Program-made: the position numbers and the translations under genes
Shown: positions 37,144 to 46,224 of the stretch, one piece after another
Numbering within the stretch: position 1 is the first letter of the stretch
Layout of the letters: each line of letters begins with the position of its first letter
Notes under the pieces: generated by a model
Told to the model about the DNA's origin: nothing
The model's database searches: none
Seen by the model: the letters and a program-made list of their open reading frames with translations, nothing else
Source: Acinetobacter oleivorans DR1
Lineage (GTDB): Bacteria; Pseudomonadota; Gammaproteobacteria; Pseudomonadales; Moraxellaceae
Direction: 5' to 3'
Length of the DNA stretch: 64,000 bases
Assembly: GCF_000196795.1 (NCBI RefSeq)
Contig: NC_014259.1
Span: 2,604,001-2,668,000 of the forward strand

Positions 37144-39897
37144 TTAAACGCTCACTATCGCTTTCATAAACTCTTCATATTCTTCATCTGCAGTTTGGAA
37201 TTTTTTTTCATTTCTAGATGTAGATTTAAATATTGACTCTTTTTTAGGGTCAGATGCTAATTTAAAAGCTGTTTTTTGACACCAATCTTCCATTGCATCA
37301 TCCAAAACATATTTTTTAAGTAAAATTTCTGCGCTAATTAAGCCTAATGTTATAAGATTCAATCCAGCAATTACTCGAGCACTCATTAAAAATGCGACTA
37401 GAGCATTCGCTGTGAATTTAGTTAAAACTCTTTTAATTACTGCATTTTTGCTATGTTGTAAAATAGCACTAGCTAATACACCTGCCTGTCCAATTGACAA
37501 GCCTAAGTTGATCAAAATTCTGGTAAATAACATTGTTTGGATAACAAGTGAGTTCGTCTCTTTTAAGGTTTTTGAATCTACATATAAACCAGTTATTCCA
37601 CCTAAAGTTCCAAGACTTCCAGCAGTTAATCTAAATGCTGCTGCAGAGGCCGCTGCACCTGTGGCAGTTCTACGGCTCCAACTCTCACCTAACATATCAA
37701 ATGCAACAGCAGATACCGAGAACATCGAACCTACTAATTGTACGGATAGCTCTGGCTTATCTTTAATATCAGATTTCCAAGCATCATATTGGAAATAAAA
37801 ATTCAGTAACTCAAAAACACCTACGATAGCAAGTATTCGATTTTTGGTAATATCAGGTTGCCCTTTAACTGCTAAGGATACTGAGTTTTTAATTTCTATC
37901 GCCCTAGTATTTCGATAAGTATAAGTCATACCACTTTGCGGTAAAGACGAAATTGCAGCAGCTCTAAATTCTAGGTTATACATCAATCTCATCAATGGGA
38001 TTTGTTGAGCCAAATTTCCTGATCTTAAATATAACAATTGAGCTGTATGACGTTGAGCACCTTCACGCGCCATTATAGTAATTGTACTAATATTTATTGT
38101 TCTTAAACGTATATCACCAAACTCTTTTAGAGCCGTATTCAGCATCAAAGATATCCAGTAGAACAGTTTATCTGGCCATTTAAAATCATTTGCCGAGATA
38201 AATTTTTTCCCCTCAATACTACCCAACCAACTATCAAAGGCAGCATCGGCTGCGGTAAACATACTAAAACTCTGTTTACTATAATCCAGTAAGTCTTTTG
38301 CTGAACTTGGACTTTCAAATATCTTGGCATACTCATCCATCAAGACTTTGTTATTAAAACAATAGGCTCTCAAGAATAGGTTTTTATCCAAAACTTTTTT
38401 TTCACATATCCATTTATTAAGTAAATCTTTCCCTTTTTGCAATAAATTCATTCCATACATTAAGTCCATAATAACCGCATGAAAAATAAAGCCATTGCTT
38501 TCTTTCGGTGTTTTACCCTGTTTCAATTCCTCACTCTGGTCAAAATAGAACAGACCTTTTAAAAGATTAGAAGAAACCAGCCAGTTATAATGATCATCTA
38601 CATAGCGAGCCGCAGCAGCATAACTCTCTTCCGATTTCTTATCGACATCCTTACGGAACTTTTCCAAGCCATTCAGATCTAACTGTGCTTGATACTTTTT
38701 CCATGCATGATCGCCATCCACAGTCGCTTGTTTAACAGCCTCTGCTCTCTGTTTTTCAAGTTCGGCTGCAGCTTTTGCAGGCGCATTTTTTTCGAAATTT
38801 TTAAGATTCTCAAGTCCCTTTTTATCACCCATACGTTCAGCTCTTTGAATCGCTGCTTGAAGATAAGGTTCTGTAATTTTCTTCCTTTGCTGTTCATTTG
38901 AATCAATAATTTTGAACTTTGCCTGAATAGAGTTTGCAACTAAGTTTTGCTTCATATTATCAATCAAAGTCATAGTTTGAAGCTTATGTTCGTTGCTAAA
39001 GCCGTCTTTATTTTCTTTTAAGAAACTATCAATCTCTTTAAAGCTTAATATATTACGATCTTCATTTAATTTAGAAGTAATTCCAATCGGATCATAAAGC
39101 GCAACACCAATATGCTCTTTGGGTTTCTCACTAAATTTCTTGTTTATTGCTCCCCAACGAGCAGAACCATATGATTCCAAAGGTAATGCAACAGCACTTA
39201 ACTGGGTACTAGAAAGACAATGTTGCTGGACAGCTCCTTTTGTTACATCAATTTTTTGCCAGTAGCCTGAAGTCGCATACTGATCAGCATTTTTTTCAAA
39301 TTGTTCTCTCATTTTTTTGGTGAGTGGAGCGTGAGCGTGAAGTAAATAGACCGTTTGGGCATCATCATTATTTACCGAAGGAATAGTAATTAAAGAAGCA
39401 TTAGCACTATGCCCAGCTTTATTGCATGCAAAATCTTGAGCAACAATTGGAGCTTTACTTCCTATAGCAAACTCCTGATGAAACCCCTTTTTATTGGTAA
39501 TATACGCAACCCACTCCTTTTTCCCTGATTTTCTTTTTATAAGTAAGTAAATATATCCTGAATCAATCATGCGAACCGTATATTTATATTCCTTAAGTGG
39601 AACATTAGTAACATTGCCCCCTAATTGTGCTGGTAATGGCTTTACTCCTAAACGAGCTACAGAATATTTAAGAGGTAATATATTTATACCTGTAGGGCGA
39701 CAAAAGTTAGTACATTCCTTTTTAGACATCTGAGTGACTGGTATTTTATTATTCTGAGTCGTCGATGCAGCAGCCTGCTGACTAATTTTGCTTGGGTTTG
39801 GACTAACACCTAACTTTTGAACTACTTTCTGCTCTTGTTGTGCTGGCGTCCCAAATTTTTTCATTTGTTTCGCAAAAGTCGGTTTATCATTAGCCAT
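37144..39897 (-). CDS. VasX-like T6SS effector, probable pore-forming toxin
   Basis: A 917-residue protein with no signal peptide. Near the N-terminus (residues about 60-85) it has C-x3-C followed by GINILPLKYSVA, the signature start of VasX-type T6SS effectors, then a beta-rich region that may bind the VgrG or adaptor. A long charged helical middle (about 300-440) precedes a C-terminal region (about 686-870) with four or five hydrophobic segments such as LGTLGGITGLY, LINLGLSIGQAGVLASAIL and FTANALVAFLMSARVIAGLNL. This layout matches colicin-like pore formers acting on the inner membrane. It follows the broken adaptor gene and precedes two membrane proteins likely to give immunity. Confidence 0.82.
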   Translation of the reverse strand: MANDKPTFAKQMKKFGTPAQQEQKVVQKLGVSPNPSKISQQAAASTTQNNKIPVTQMSKKECTNFCRPTGINILPLKYSVARLGVKPLPAQLGGNVTNVPLKEYKYTVRMIDSGYIYLLIKRKSGKKEWVAYITNKKGFHQEFAIGSKAPIVAQDFACNKAGHSANASLITIPSVNNDDAQTVYLLHAHAPLTKKMREQFEKNADQYATSGYWQKIDVTKGAVQQHCLSSTQLSAVALPLESYGSARWGAINKKFSEKPKEHIGVALYDPIGITSKLNEDRNILSFKEIDSFLKENKDGFSNEHKLQTMTLIDNMKQNLVANSIQAKFKIIDSNEQQRKKITEPYLQAAIQRAERMGDKKGLENLKNFEKNAPAKAAAELEKQRAEAVKQATVDGDHAWKKYQAQLDLNGLEKFRKDVDKKSEESYAAAARYVDDHYNWLVSSNLLKGLFYFDQSEELKQGKTPKESNGFIFHAVIMDLMYGMNLLQKGKDLLNKWICEKKVLDKNLFLRAYCFNNKVLMDEYAKIFESPSSAKDLLDYSKQSFSMFTAADAAFDSWLGSIEGKKFISANDFKWPDKLFYWISLMLNTALKEFGDIRLRTINISTITIMAREGAQRHTAQLLYLRSGNLAQQIPLMRLMYNLEFRAAAISSLPQSGMTYTYRNTRAIEIKNSVSLAVKGQPDITKNRILAIVGVFELLNFYFQYDAWKSDIKDKPELSVQLVGSMFSVSAVAFDMLGESWSRRTATGAAASAAAFRLTAGSLGTLGGITGLYVDSKTLKETNSLVIQTMLFTRILINLGLSIGQAGVLASAILQHSKNAVIKRVLTKFTANALVAFLMSARVIAGLNLITLGLISAEILLKKYVLDDAMEDWCQKTAFKLASDPKKESIFKSTSRNEKKFQTADEEYEEFMKAIVSV

Positions 39898-40315
39898 GGT
39901 AGCTCTCTTTACATTCTCTTATAACTTGTGAATATTGATTTTCTTCTAAATAGTCCATTGCTTTGGTAAATGAGTTGGCCTCACTTCTATCAACCCAATA
40001 ATGATCAAGTATGTCTGAAATCAAACGACTTTTTATAAAGTTTCTATGCAAAATAACGGAATACATTCCATAAGCAATAAGATCCGTTACATGTAAAATT
40101 CCATACTGTGTTGTTGCTTGATGAAGTGAATCTAATATCTCATCGTGACGAATCAATAACTTCTCGTCATATATAAGAGATTGCTTAATCACCGTATTCG
40201 ACAACTCAATTAAATCTAGTTTTGCTGACTCAGCATTTGTAAAAGTAAGAGGAAAAAGCGGCCTTTTTTCCTGAATTTTCACCTTATACAAACCGTTAAA
40301 AAAACAAAATGCCAA
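39890..40315 (-). CDS. C-terminal part of a DUF4123-type adaptor, separated by a frameshift
   Basis: The frame encodes up to 141 residues but opens with TTG inside the previous gene and has no ribosome site of its own. It begins about where the upstream DUF4123 frame ends. The two frames meet at a run of seven A on the plus strand (40298-40304). Adding one base there would join them into one adaptor of about 300 residues, the normal length for DUF4123 proteins. So this is read as the tail of that protein, not a separate gene. The stop overlaps the toxin gene start by 8 bases. Confidence 0.7.
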   Translation of the reverse strand: MAFCFFNGLYKVKIQEKRPLFPLTFTNAESAKLDLIELSNTVIKQSLIYDEKLLIRHDEILDSLHQATTQYGILHVTDLIAYGMYSVILHRNFIKSRLISDILDHYWVDRSEANSFTKAMDYLEENQYSQVIRECKESYHG

Positions 40316-40809
40316 TTCTCTAAAAATGATTCAATTCGTTCGCTTTTCTTATCAATTATTGCGGGCAAGTAAACCAACACTCGTGGATCATACCAACGGA
40401 AAATAAATTTATTCTTTGTATCTTTTGCAATAACAAGTTTTTTAAAAGTTTGAACTGCAATTTTTAGATCAACAATTTTGCTAAATCCATGAATAAAGTA
40501 ACCATCCTCATTTTGATCCAAATTCATTAATAATGTATGAGTAATAAACTCTAATGAATTTGCTAGATCTTCTTTCACTTTTATTTTTATAAAGAAAAGA
40601 GCTGGACGGCTATTTTTTTTAGCACCAGCTGCAATCTCTATTGGTTCCAATTCATAATCTTTTAGCTTTTCGATAAACTCATCAAAGAATCCACTCAATA
40701 AAGTCTCATCACATAAAAAACTAATATGGCCATTTTGTTCAAATAAGTTTGATATTAAATCACTTAACTTTTTAGAATTTAATTCATCTTTAGAAAATAA
40801 AAGCTTCAT
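40279..40809 (-). CDS. DUF4123-type effector adaptor, N-terminal part
   Basis: DUF4123 (Tap/Tec) proteins are chaperones that load effectors on VgrG. This frame has the recognisable element FIFRWYDPRVLVYLP at about residues 137-151 and starts 1 base after the vgrG stop, the usual gene order vgrG-adaptor-effector. At 176 residues it is short for the family, and the last few residues after the poly-T tract look like read-through in a wrong frame. The full adaptor probably continues in the next frame. Either the gene is inactivated, or it is rescued by slippage. Confidence 0.78.
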   Translation of the reverse strand: MKLLFSKDELNSKKLSDLISNLFEQNGHISFLCDETLLSGFFDEFIEKLKDYELEPIEIAAGAKKNSRPALFFIKIKVKEDLANSLEFITHTLLMNLDQNEDGYFIHGFSKIVDLKIAVQTFKKLVIAKDTKNKFIFRWYDPRVLVYLPAIIDKKSERIESFLENWHFVFLTVCIR

Positions 40810-40810
40810 C

Positions 40811-43438
40811 TTAGTCTAATATCACTTTTGCTGATCCATTTTTTGCTGCATCTGACTGTTTAGCAGAACAGTCTGGTAAATCTAATGCAGGTGGATTTAT
40901 TGATGAGCCCCCCATAAACAAATGCTGCCCTGCTTTCACCTCAAGCTTACCGCCCGTAACAGGGAAAATACCTGAACCATTTAGCTTTACTTGAGACCCA
41001 TTTGCAGTCAGATTAATTTCAGTTGGACTAGTAATAAAAACCGTGTCTTCGGTTGACGTAATCTGTACGCCCTTTCGAGCAATCACATCTAAGCCATCAC
41101 CTTGTGCCTGAATTTCAACTTTACCTTGACCAGCAAAAAGCCGAGCACCTTCTTGCGCGGCAAACAGACTTATTTTTTGACTCGCATGACTCACTATATT
41201 CTTTTGCGTACTAATATTAATACTATCTCCAGCACTTTGAGTGAGCTGTCCATTTGCACTAAGGTGTATATCTTCATTACTACTTACAGCAATACTTTTT
41301 GGAGATGCCAGCAGCATCACTGCTGATTGAAACTCAGCAGCTTTTTTAGGATCTTCTTGTTTGAGAGCTTCTAAGAAAGTCTGAATATTCTCAAGCATAT
41401 CTAACGGGTCGGTTTGCTGATTTTTAGCAACTTCACTGAGTGCCTTAGCATTATTTAGGCTGCCTTCTATTTGTTGTTTGGCCTCATTTGCATCGAGGTG
41501 TAGGCCTTGAGCTTGATTTTGCTTGTGGGTACTAAGGAGTAAACCACTGCCTGCTCTTACTGCACCCCACTGGTCTGTTCTGATTTCAAAACCCTCACCA
41601 CGACCTTCACTCTCCGCCTTATCTTTTGGATGGCTTAAGTTACCCAAGTTTAGTTGGCTTACCGCATGGCTACTTTGTAGCTGGGCACTGATCTGGCCTG
41701 TGGTGTCATCAAAACGTAGCTGGTTAAAGCCTTTGCCGTCGACTTCTTCTGAGCGGATACCACTGAGCTTTTTAGTGTCGGGTAGTTGGCCTTTTTGGTC
41801 GAATTGCGTTGGGTGACGTTCAGCCTCATGAATACGACCCACCACAAACGGGCGATCAATGTTGCCGTCAAAGAAGTCGATCACCACGATCTCGCCCACG
41901 CGAGGCAAGAAACGTGCGCCATAACCCTCACCTGCCCATGGGGTTAATACATCGACCCAAGCCGAATCAGTATCATTATCGTTACTTCCTGCACCACCAT
42001 CATGGCTATGGTCGTCAGTTCGGGTAAATAGGAAGCGAACTTTAATGCGCCCCCATTGGTCAACATGGATACTTTCGCCTTCCAAGCCCACCACTCTAGC
42101 GCGCTGCGGGTAAGCAGCTGGACGGTGCTCTAACGGATGATACTCAGGAACAGTTTTAATATTTCTACGCGACAAGATGAGCTCATTAATCTGACGCTCA
42201 GTCTGGTCATTTAGCCCTGATTGATAGTTTTGCCATTGGCTTTGACTAAAAAGTTGATTGATTTGCTGTTGCAAATCTTTAGGCAAATTATTTTGCAGAT
42301 AGAAGCTTTTCCCAACAATCAGAAACTCTTTGTCTGATCCACTATGCGTATCTATTTCAGGATGTTCATCCAATTCAAACCAATAGCCAACTTGCGTATC
42401 ACGTACCGTAGTTTGTGCACGGAAATATTTTGATTGAGACGCATAATAATCAGATAGATTATTGTTGAGTTTTTCTAGCTGCTGGTGACCCGATGCGGTA
42501 GCTTGATCTTCACCTTTTAAATCTTGCATCCAAGCAGGGCTGACATGCCATGCATGTTCTAGACTTAAACTCGCATTATCCTGATTAGCACTATGGCTAT
42601 GCTTTGACTGAACACTGCCCATGCCTTCTTCTTGACTTAAAGCATCAGCCTGCCAGCGTTGTACATGCACGGCTGTAGATTGCAAGCTTCGAGTTGGCAC
42701 AAGACTCGTCATACTGTCTTGTTGTTCAACTGCGCTACTGCGGTGATAACGGATATTTCTTCGGTCTAATGCTAAATATGATTCATTACTATCAATTAAA
42801 CGTAACTTTTGTGATTGAATCTCATCCGAGCTATCAGCGGCCCAAAGCTGAGCTTCATCAACCAACCAGTTAATGCCTTCACTACGCCAAAGTCGAGTTA
42901 AAAACTCATAATCCGTTTCGTTACTTTGCATGACAAAAGGTCGAACATCGTAGTCTTGGCTTAGGTTTTTTAAATCTAAAGTTAAGCCAGAAGCAAACAA
43001 CGGGCTTTTGTTCTGCCACTCAGTAAATAGAATTTCAGTAATGTCCCGTACACTTTTATTCATAAAAACACGGCTATTTCGGCGTTTATGCCATAGCGCG
43101 GTCGGATCTTGTAATCTCAGTTTATACAATGTTAATGAACCATCACTCTGCCCCTGACTGGCTTCGGTAATAATTCCGGTAGTTCTATATAACTGCCCCT
43201 GATCAGTTACTTGATCGACTGCAACCTGACATCCAATAAATTGTTTTAATGAAATATGGGCATTGGTAGAAAGACAAAATAAATCGGCAGTCAGTCCTTC
43301 ATTTAACTGATGCTGCCCTTCAATACTTTGTAAAAAGACTTGAGTATTCAACGATGGATTAGAAAACTGAACATGAAGCACGCGTTTTTGCGAGCTGATA
43401 CCCAAATCTTCTAGAATTCTATGTATATGAGATAACAT
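40811..43438 (-). CDS. vgrG: VgrG spike protein, island 1
   Basis: An 875-residue VgrG: an N-terminal gp27-like hub (VLHVQFSNPSLNTQVFLQ), a gp5 OB-fold (AYPQRARVVGLEGESIHV, then QWGRIKVRF), a Vgr-type helical linker, and a beta-helix of DUF2345 type ending in a short tail without extra domain (ending NGSAKVILD). It forms the spike below the PAAR tip. The core from about residue 430 to 780 is nearly identical in sequence to the second VgrG in the window, while the tails differ. It has a T6SS-type promoter 35-60 bp upstream and heads the adaptor-effector-immunity operon. Confidence 0.96.
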   Translation of the reverse strand: MLSHIHRILEDLGISSQKRVLHVQFSNPSLNTQVFLQSIEGQHQLNEGLTADLFCLSTNAHISLKQFIGCQVAVDQVTDQGQLYRTTGIITEASQGQSDGSLTLYKLRLQDPTALWHKRRNSRVFMNKSVRDITEILFTEWQNKSPLFASGLTLDLKNLSQDYDVRPFVMQSNETDYEFLTRLWRSEGINWLVDEAQLWAADSSDEIQSQKLRLIDSNESYLALDRRNIRYHRSSAVEQQDSMTSLVPTRSLQSTAVHVQRWQADALSQEEGMGSVQSKHSHSANQDNASLSLEHAWHVSPAWMQDLKGEDQATASGHQQLEKLNNNLSDYYASQSKYFRAQTTVRDTQVGYWFELDEHPEIDTHSGSDKEFLIVGKSFYLQNNLPKDLQQQINQLFSQSQWQNYQSGLNDQTERQINELILSRRNIKTVPEYHPLEHRPAAYPQRARVVGLEGESIHVDQWGRIKVRFLFTRTDDHSHDGGAGSNDNDTDSAWVDVLTPWAGEGYGARFLPRVGEIVVIDFFDGNIDRPFVVGRIHEAERHPTQFDQKGQLPDTKKLSGIRSEEVDGKGFNQLRFDDTTGQISAQLQSSHAVSQLNLGNLSHPKDKAESEGRGEGFEIRTDQWGAVRAGSGLLLSTHKQNQAQGLHLDANEAKQQIEGSLNNAKALSEVAKNQQTDPLDMLENIQTFLEALKQEDPKKAAEFQSAVMLLASPKSIAVSSNEDIHLSANGQLTQSAGDSINISTQKNIVSHASQKISLFAAQEGARLFAGQGKVEIQAQGDGLDVIARKGVQITSTEDTVFITSPTEINLTANGSQVKLNGSGIFPVTGGKLEVKAGQHLFMGGSSINPPALDLPDCSAKQSDAAKNGSAKVILD

Positions 43439-43471
43439 CTTTTTTATGAAAACTTTGTCAGGATTGGCATT

Positions 43472-43500
43472 ATTTTATAAAATACAGAAACATCTGTCTA
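43472..43500 (-). promoter_or_regulatory. vgrG island 1 promoter candidate (shared T6SS motif)
   Basis: On the minus strand TAGACA (43495-43500), 17 bp, then TAAAAT (43472-43477), ending about 34 bp before the vgrG start. An ACAGA-N4-TCTGT dyad overlaps the -35 box. Same plan as at the T6SS operon and the second vgrG. Confidence 0.65.
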
Positions 43501-43568
43501 TTTTGTAAAGAAAAACTTAACCATATGAATACAAGAGTGGATGAAGATGACGAACGTAATAAAGATAT

Positions 43569-43604
43569 AAAGTGAATTAAAAACTTACGCTATTAATTCA
43601 CTTT
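43569..43604 (-). terminator. probable intrinsic terminator after the orphan immunity genes
   Basis: AAAGTGAATTAA (43569-43580) pairs over 12 bp with TTAATTCACTTT (43593-43604). The stem is AT-rich and the T run short, so efficiency is uncertain. It separates the 43622 gene from the island 1 promoter. Confidence 0.5.
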
Positions 43605-43621
43605 TAAAAGTTATTAATATT

Positions 43622-44122
43622 TTAGCATTCTAAGAAATTCATTTTTAATTTAAATTTATTAATAGTATCTACAATTTTTTGACTTACTACATAAATATAA
43701 GGTTTATCCGTATCTCTAGCAATAAAAAATTCATCTATTGCAAGATCTTTTTTTATGAAATCATCCTCATCTAATAAATTGTTTTTTCTTTTAATATACA
43801 TAGCATAAATATCTACCTCTTCATTCCTCACATAGCACTTATAGAAATCACACTCATCTTCAAGAATTTCTTTCATTTTATTAAAAAATCTTTTTGAAAA
43901 TAGTAAAATTCCAGAAGATGAATAATAAAAATCAGTCTCTAATATCTCATTTAATTGATCAGAAAAAATATTATCATAATCTAAATTTATTCTAGGATTT
44001 TTTAAAAATTGATTACTTAAGTCAAATTTAAAATAATCAATGACAATTTCTTGTTTCCCTTTCAAATCAAAAGAAAAATCTCTATCAATATACTCAGACG
44101 GATAAATTGTATAAAAATTCAC
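43622..44122 (-). CDS. orphan immunity-like protein (Imm11/Imm43-like)
   Basis: A 166-residue acidic protein, mostly Asp, Glu, Lys, Phe and Tyr, from very AT-rich DNA. The pattern DLKGKQEIVIDYFKFDL, then SSGILLFSKRFFNKMKEI and a closing short beta strand resembles DUF1629/Imm11- or Imm43-type immunity proteins, but the match is by eye and weak. It sits last in a row of three small genes after an Rhs C-terminal toxin. No signal peptide, so it would protect against a cytosolic toxin. Confidence 0.6.
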   Translation of the reverse strand: MNFYTIYPSEYIDRDFSFDLKGKQEIVIDYFKFDLSNQFLKNPRINLDYDNIFSDQLNEILETDFYYSSSGILLFSKRFFNKMKEILEDECDFYKCYVRNEEVDIYAMYIKRKNNLLDEDDFIKKDLAIDEFFIARDTDKPYIYVVSQKIVDTINKFKLKMNFLEC

Positions 44123-44210
44123 AGACCAACCTTTAAAACATCTTATTTCAAAGTAGTACTTTTAAACAAGCATCTAGAAATACTACTTATTTTTGAATAT
44201 TACTTACACT

Positions 44211-44747
44211 TTAATCATAAAAAAACTCTATAAAACTCTCTAGATCTAACAATACTTTTTCATTTATAAGAATTTCCTTTAACTCTTCTAAAAAACCTGT
44301 TTTATACCCTCCATTTTCACCTCTAGGGTTAGGATCATATAGGTCAATAATTAAATTCTGCACAATATTAATTTGCGAAAAAAAATCAAATAATTTTTTA
44401 GCAATTATATGTAATTCATCGCCTGAAATACATGCTCCTATCTCGCCATTATTATGATTTATGTATACGATATTTACATCATGCTGTGTTAAGAATACTG
44501 TAGCACATTCTTCATCGAATATATCTTCAAACATATATTGAATATTGCCTAACGGATCTTTTCCTAAAAAATCATTTATATTCCCTCCTAGATCAATATT
44601 AAAATCATTTTCAGGAATACAACTTAAATAGCTTTTAAACAGATCATCATTAACAGAATTAACCTGATTAATAAGAAATCTTTCACCATAAATTATTTCA
44701 TTACAATCATCAATTTCCTCTAATAATTTTTTAAAACAAACCTGCAC
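44211..44747 (-). CDS. orphan immunity-like protein, family not recognised
   Basis: A 178-residue acidic cytosolic protein from AT-rich DNA, with an LYDPNPRGENGGYKTGF loop and otherwise helical and beta elements. Same strand and base composition as its neighbours at 43622 and 44825, with gaps of 88 and 77 bases. Position in the Rhs-CT tail region suggests an immunity gene kept after its toxin was lost. No family assigned. Confidence 0.6.
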   Translation of the reverse strand: MQVCFKKLLEEIDDCNEIIYGERFLINQVNSVNDDLFKSYLSCIPENDFNIDLGGNINDFLGKDPLGNIQYMFEDIFDEECATVFLTQHDVNIVYINHNNGEIGACISGDELHIIAKKLFDFFSQINIVQNLIIDLYDPNPRGENGGYKTGFLEELKEILINEKVLLDLESFIEFFYD

Positions 44748-44824
44748 TATTAAGACTCCCTATTTAATACAATTAAATAGTATCAAATATTTTATCTAAA
44801 AATCATTAAACCCCAATACAAAAA

Positions 44825-45343
44825 CTAAAAATATTCAAAGGGATATCTTTCATATAAACCCTCATTAATAGAATTGACTAATTTCTTAAATTGATCTTGT
44901 TCAACTTTATTAAGCTCTTCGTTTATATCCAATTCTTCTTCAAGTTGTTGATACGAAAATGCCATTTTAAGAAAGTCTTCAAAAGTAATTCTCATATCTA
45001 TAAACTGATTAATATTCAAATACTCCCCTTGGTTATGATCATAAAACAAGATATTATTTTTTTCCTTACCTATAAACCATTCATCACCTTGACCGGTACG
45101 ACCAATTATCCAAACTTTCTCACTAATTTCAGGATAATTTTCATGAAGATATTGATTTTCTTTTAATGCTGTTTCATATCCAAAAATTATAATATCGGGT
45201 GTAATCTCTATTTCTCTAAATTTACCTAAAAAAGATAAATAATTACCATCAAGCTGAGGTAGTTTGCTAAATTTCGTTATTTCGCTACTTCTTTCAATTA
45301 ATTTCGCTTTAATTTCTTGATCTGTCATTAATTTATCGAACAT
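44825..45343 (-). CDS. SMI1/KNR4 (SUKH) family immunity protein
   Basis: A 172-residue protein of the SUKH type: LPQLDGNYLSFLGKFREIEI near the N-terminus, an FGYETALKENQYLHENYPE segment, and the WIIGRTGQGDEWFI and FYDHNQGEY strands typical of the family. SUKH proteins neutralise nuclease toxins of polymorphic systems. It lies 17 bases after the Rhs toxin stop, so it is the most likely cognate immunity protein of that toxin. Confidence 0.85.
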   Translation of the reverse strand: MFDKLMTDQEIKAKLIERSSEITKFSKLPQLDGNYLSFLGKFREIEITPDIIIFGYETALKENQYLHENYPEISEKVWIIGRTGQGDEWFIGKEKNNILFYDHNQGEYLNINQFIDMRITFEDFLKMAFSYQQLEEELDINEELNKVEQDQFKKLVNSINEGLYERYPFEYF

Positions 45344-45360
45344 TTCATATACCTTTTAAC

Positions 45361-46224
45361 TTACTGTAATTGACAAAAGTTTGCACCCTTAACAGCTGTA
45401 GCATTGTGCTTTCCAATACGCTCTTTCCTTGCTAATGCTCTCAAACGTTGCTCCAAGATTTCCTTCGATTCAGCTTGTGATAAATTCATAGCTTCAACTT
45501 GGTTTAAAATTCCCCCCCAAGTTTTATTCCAATTCTGACCAGTACGCGAACTGTTAGTATGAATACCAGGAGATTTAGTATGCTTTTCTTTTGGAAGATT
45601 ATAATAATATTGTGGATTATTCACATCGATACCAGCTATATTTTTAAATCTTTCTGCATATTCTTCGGGAAAACCATGATGAATATCTGAATTAGTATGT
45701 TTACAACCTACATAATTTTTCCAATTTTTTTGCAGAGTTCGAGTTGGTGTTTTTGCTAGCCCAAGCTGATCAACCCAACCCACTGGATTAGGTGCATAAG
45801 CATAAATATTAGAGCCACCCAGCAATCCAATCGGGTCTTTACTAATAAACCGACCTACATACGGCGAATAATAACGATAACGATTGTAATGTAACCCTGT
45901 CTCTTCATCAAAATACTGACCTTGAAAACGGATATTATTTGAAATAATTTCAATGTTTTCGAAGAAATTCGACTTGGCTTTCTCTGCTTTACACTCGCCC
46001 CAAGCTTTATATTCGGCTTTCCAAATAATTGCACCTGTATAGTCGGTCATTTCTTGCGGTGTGCCTAAATGGTCGCAGTGATAGAACCATACATCATCAA
46101 AACCTTGGCTTTGTTTTACGGTATTCCACAAAGGGTCTTTATAAATGCTATATGTTTTTTCTGTCCAGTTTTGGGTTTGGTGTAGCTCAATTGAGTGATG
46201 ATACGCCGCTTGCAACAAAGGCAC
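45361..46224 (-). CDS. Rhs C-terminal fragment with nuclease-like toxin domain
   Basis: The frame begins within an Rhs core (QGQYFDEETGLHYNRYRYY, then FISKDPIGLLGG) and passes the conserved junction NPVGWVDQLGLA (about residue 150) into a toxin of about 130 residues. The toxin has a DIHHGFPEEYAERF segment, then YNLPKEKHT and NWNKTWGG, resembling His-Me finger (HNH-like) nucleases such as the DUF2380 group. The listed GTG start is only the first start codon in the open frame; the Rhs sequence continues upstream with a frameshift. The bulk of a normal Rhs (over 1000 residues) is absent, so it is likely a remnant. A SUKH immunity gene follows. Confidence 0.8.
   Translation of the reverse strand: MPLLQAAYHHSIELHQTQNWTEKTYSIYKDPLWNTVKQSQGFDDVWFYHCDHLGTPQEMTDYTGAIIWKAEYKAWGECKAEKAKSNFFENIEIISNNIRFQGQYFDEETGLHYNRYRYYSPYVGRFISKDPIGLLGGSNIYAYAPNPVGWVDQLGLAKTPTRTLQKNWKNYVGCKHTNSDIHHGFPEEYAERFKNIAGIDVNNPQYYYNLPKEKHTKSPGIHTNSSRTGQNWNKTWGGILNQVEAMNLSQAESKEILEQRLRALARKERIGKHNATAVKGANFCQLQ

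Noticed and set aside
39890..40315. Idea that the 141-residue frame is an independent immunity gene
   Set aside because: It opens only with a TTG inside the adaptor gene, lacks a ribosome site, and a single-base change joins it to the adaptor at normal family length.
41523..41816. Antisense ORFs inside both vgrG genes (also 41809-42027 and 50262-50561)
   Set aside because: They are mirror frames of the conserved VgrG core, repeated at the same place in both copies, without ribosome sites or domain features.
43524..43574. 16-codon plus-strand ORF near the vgrG island 1 promoter
   Set aside because: Very short, no ribosome site, runs into the terminator stem; judged chance.
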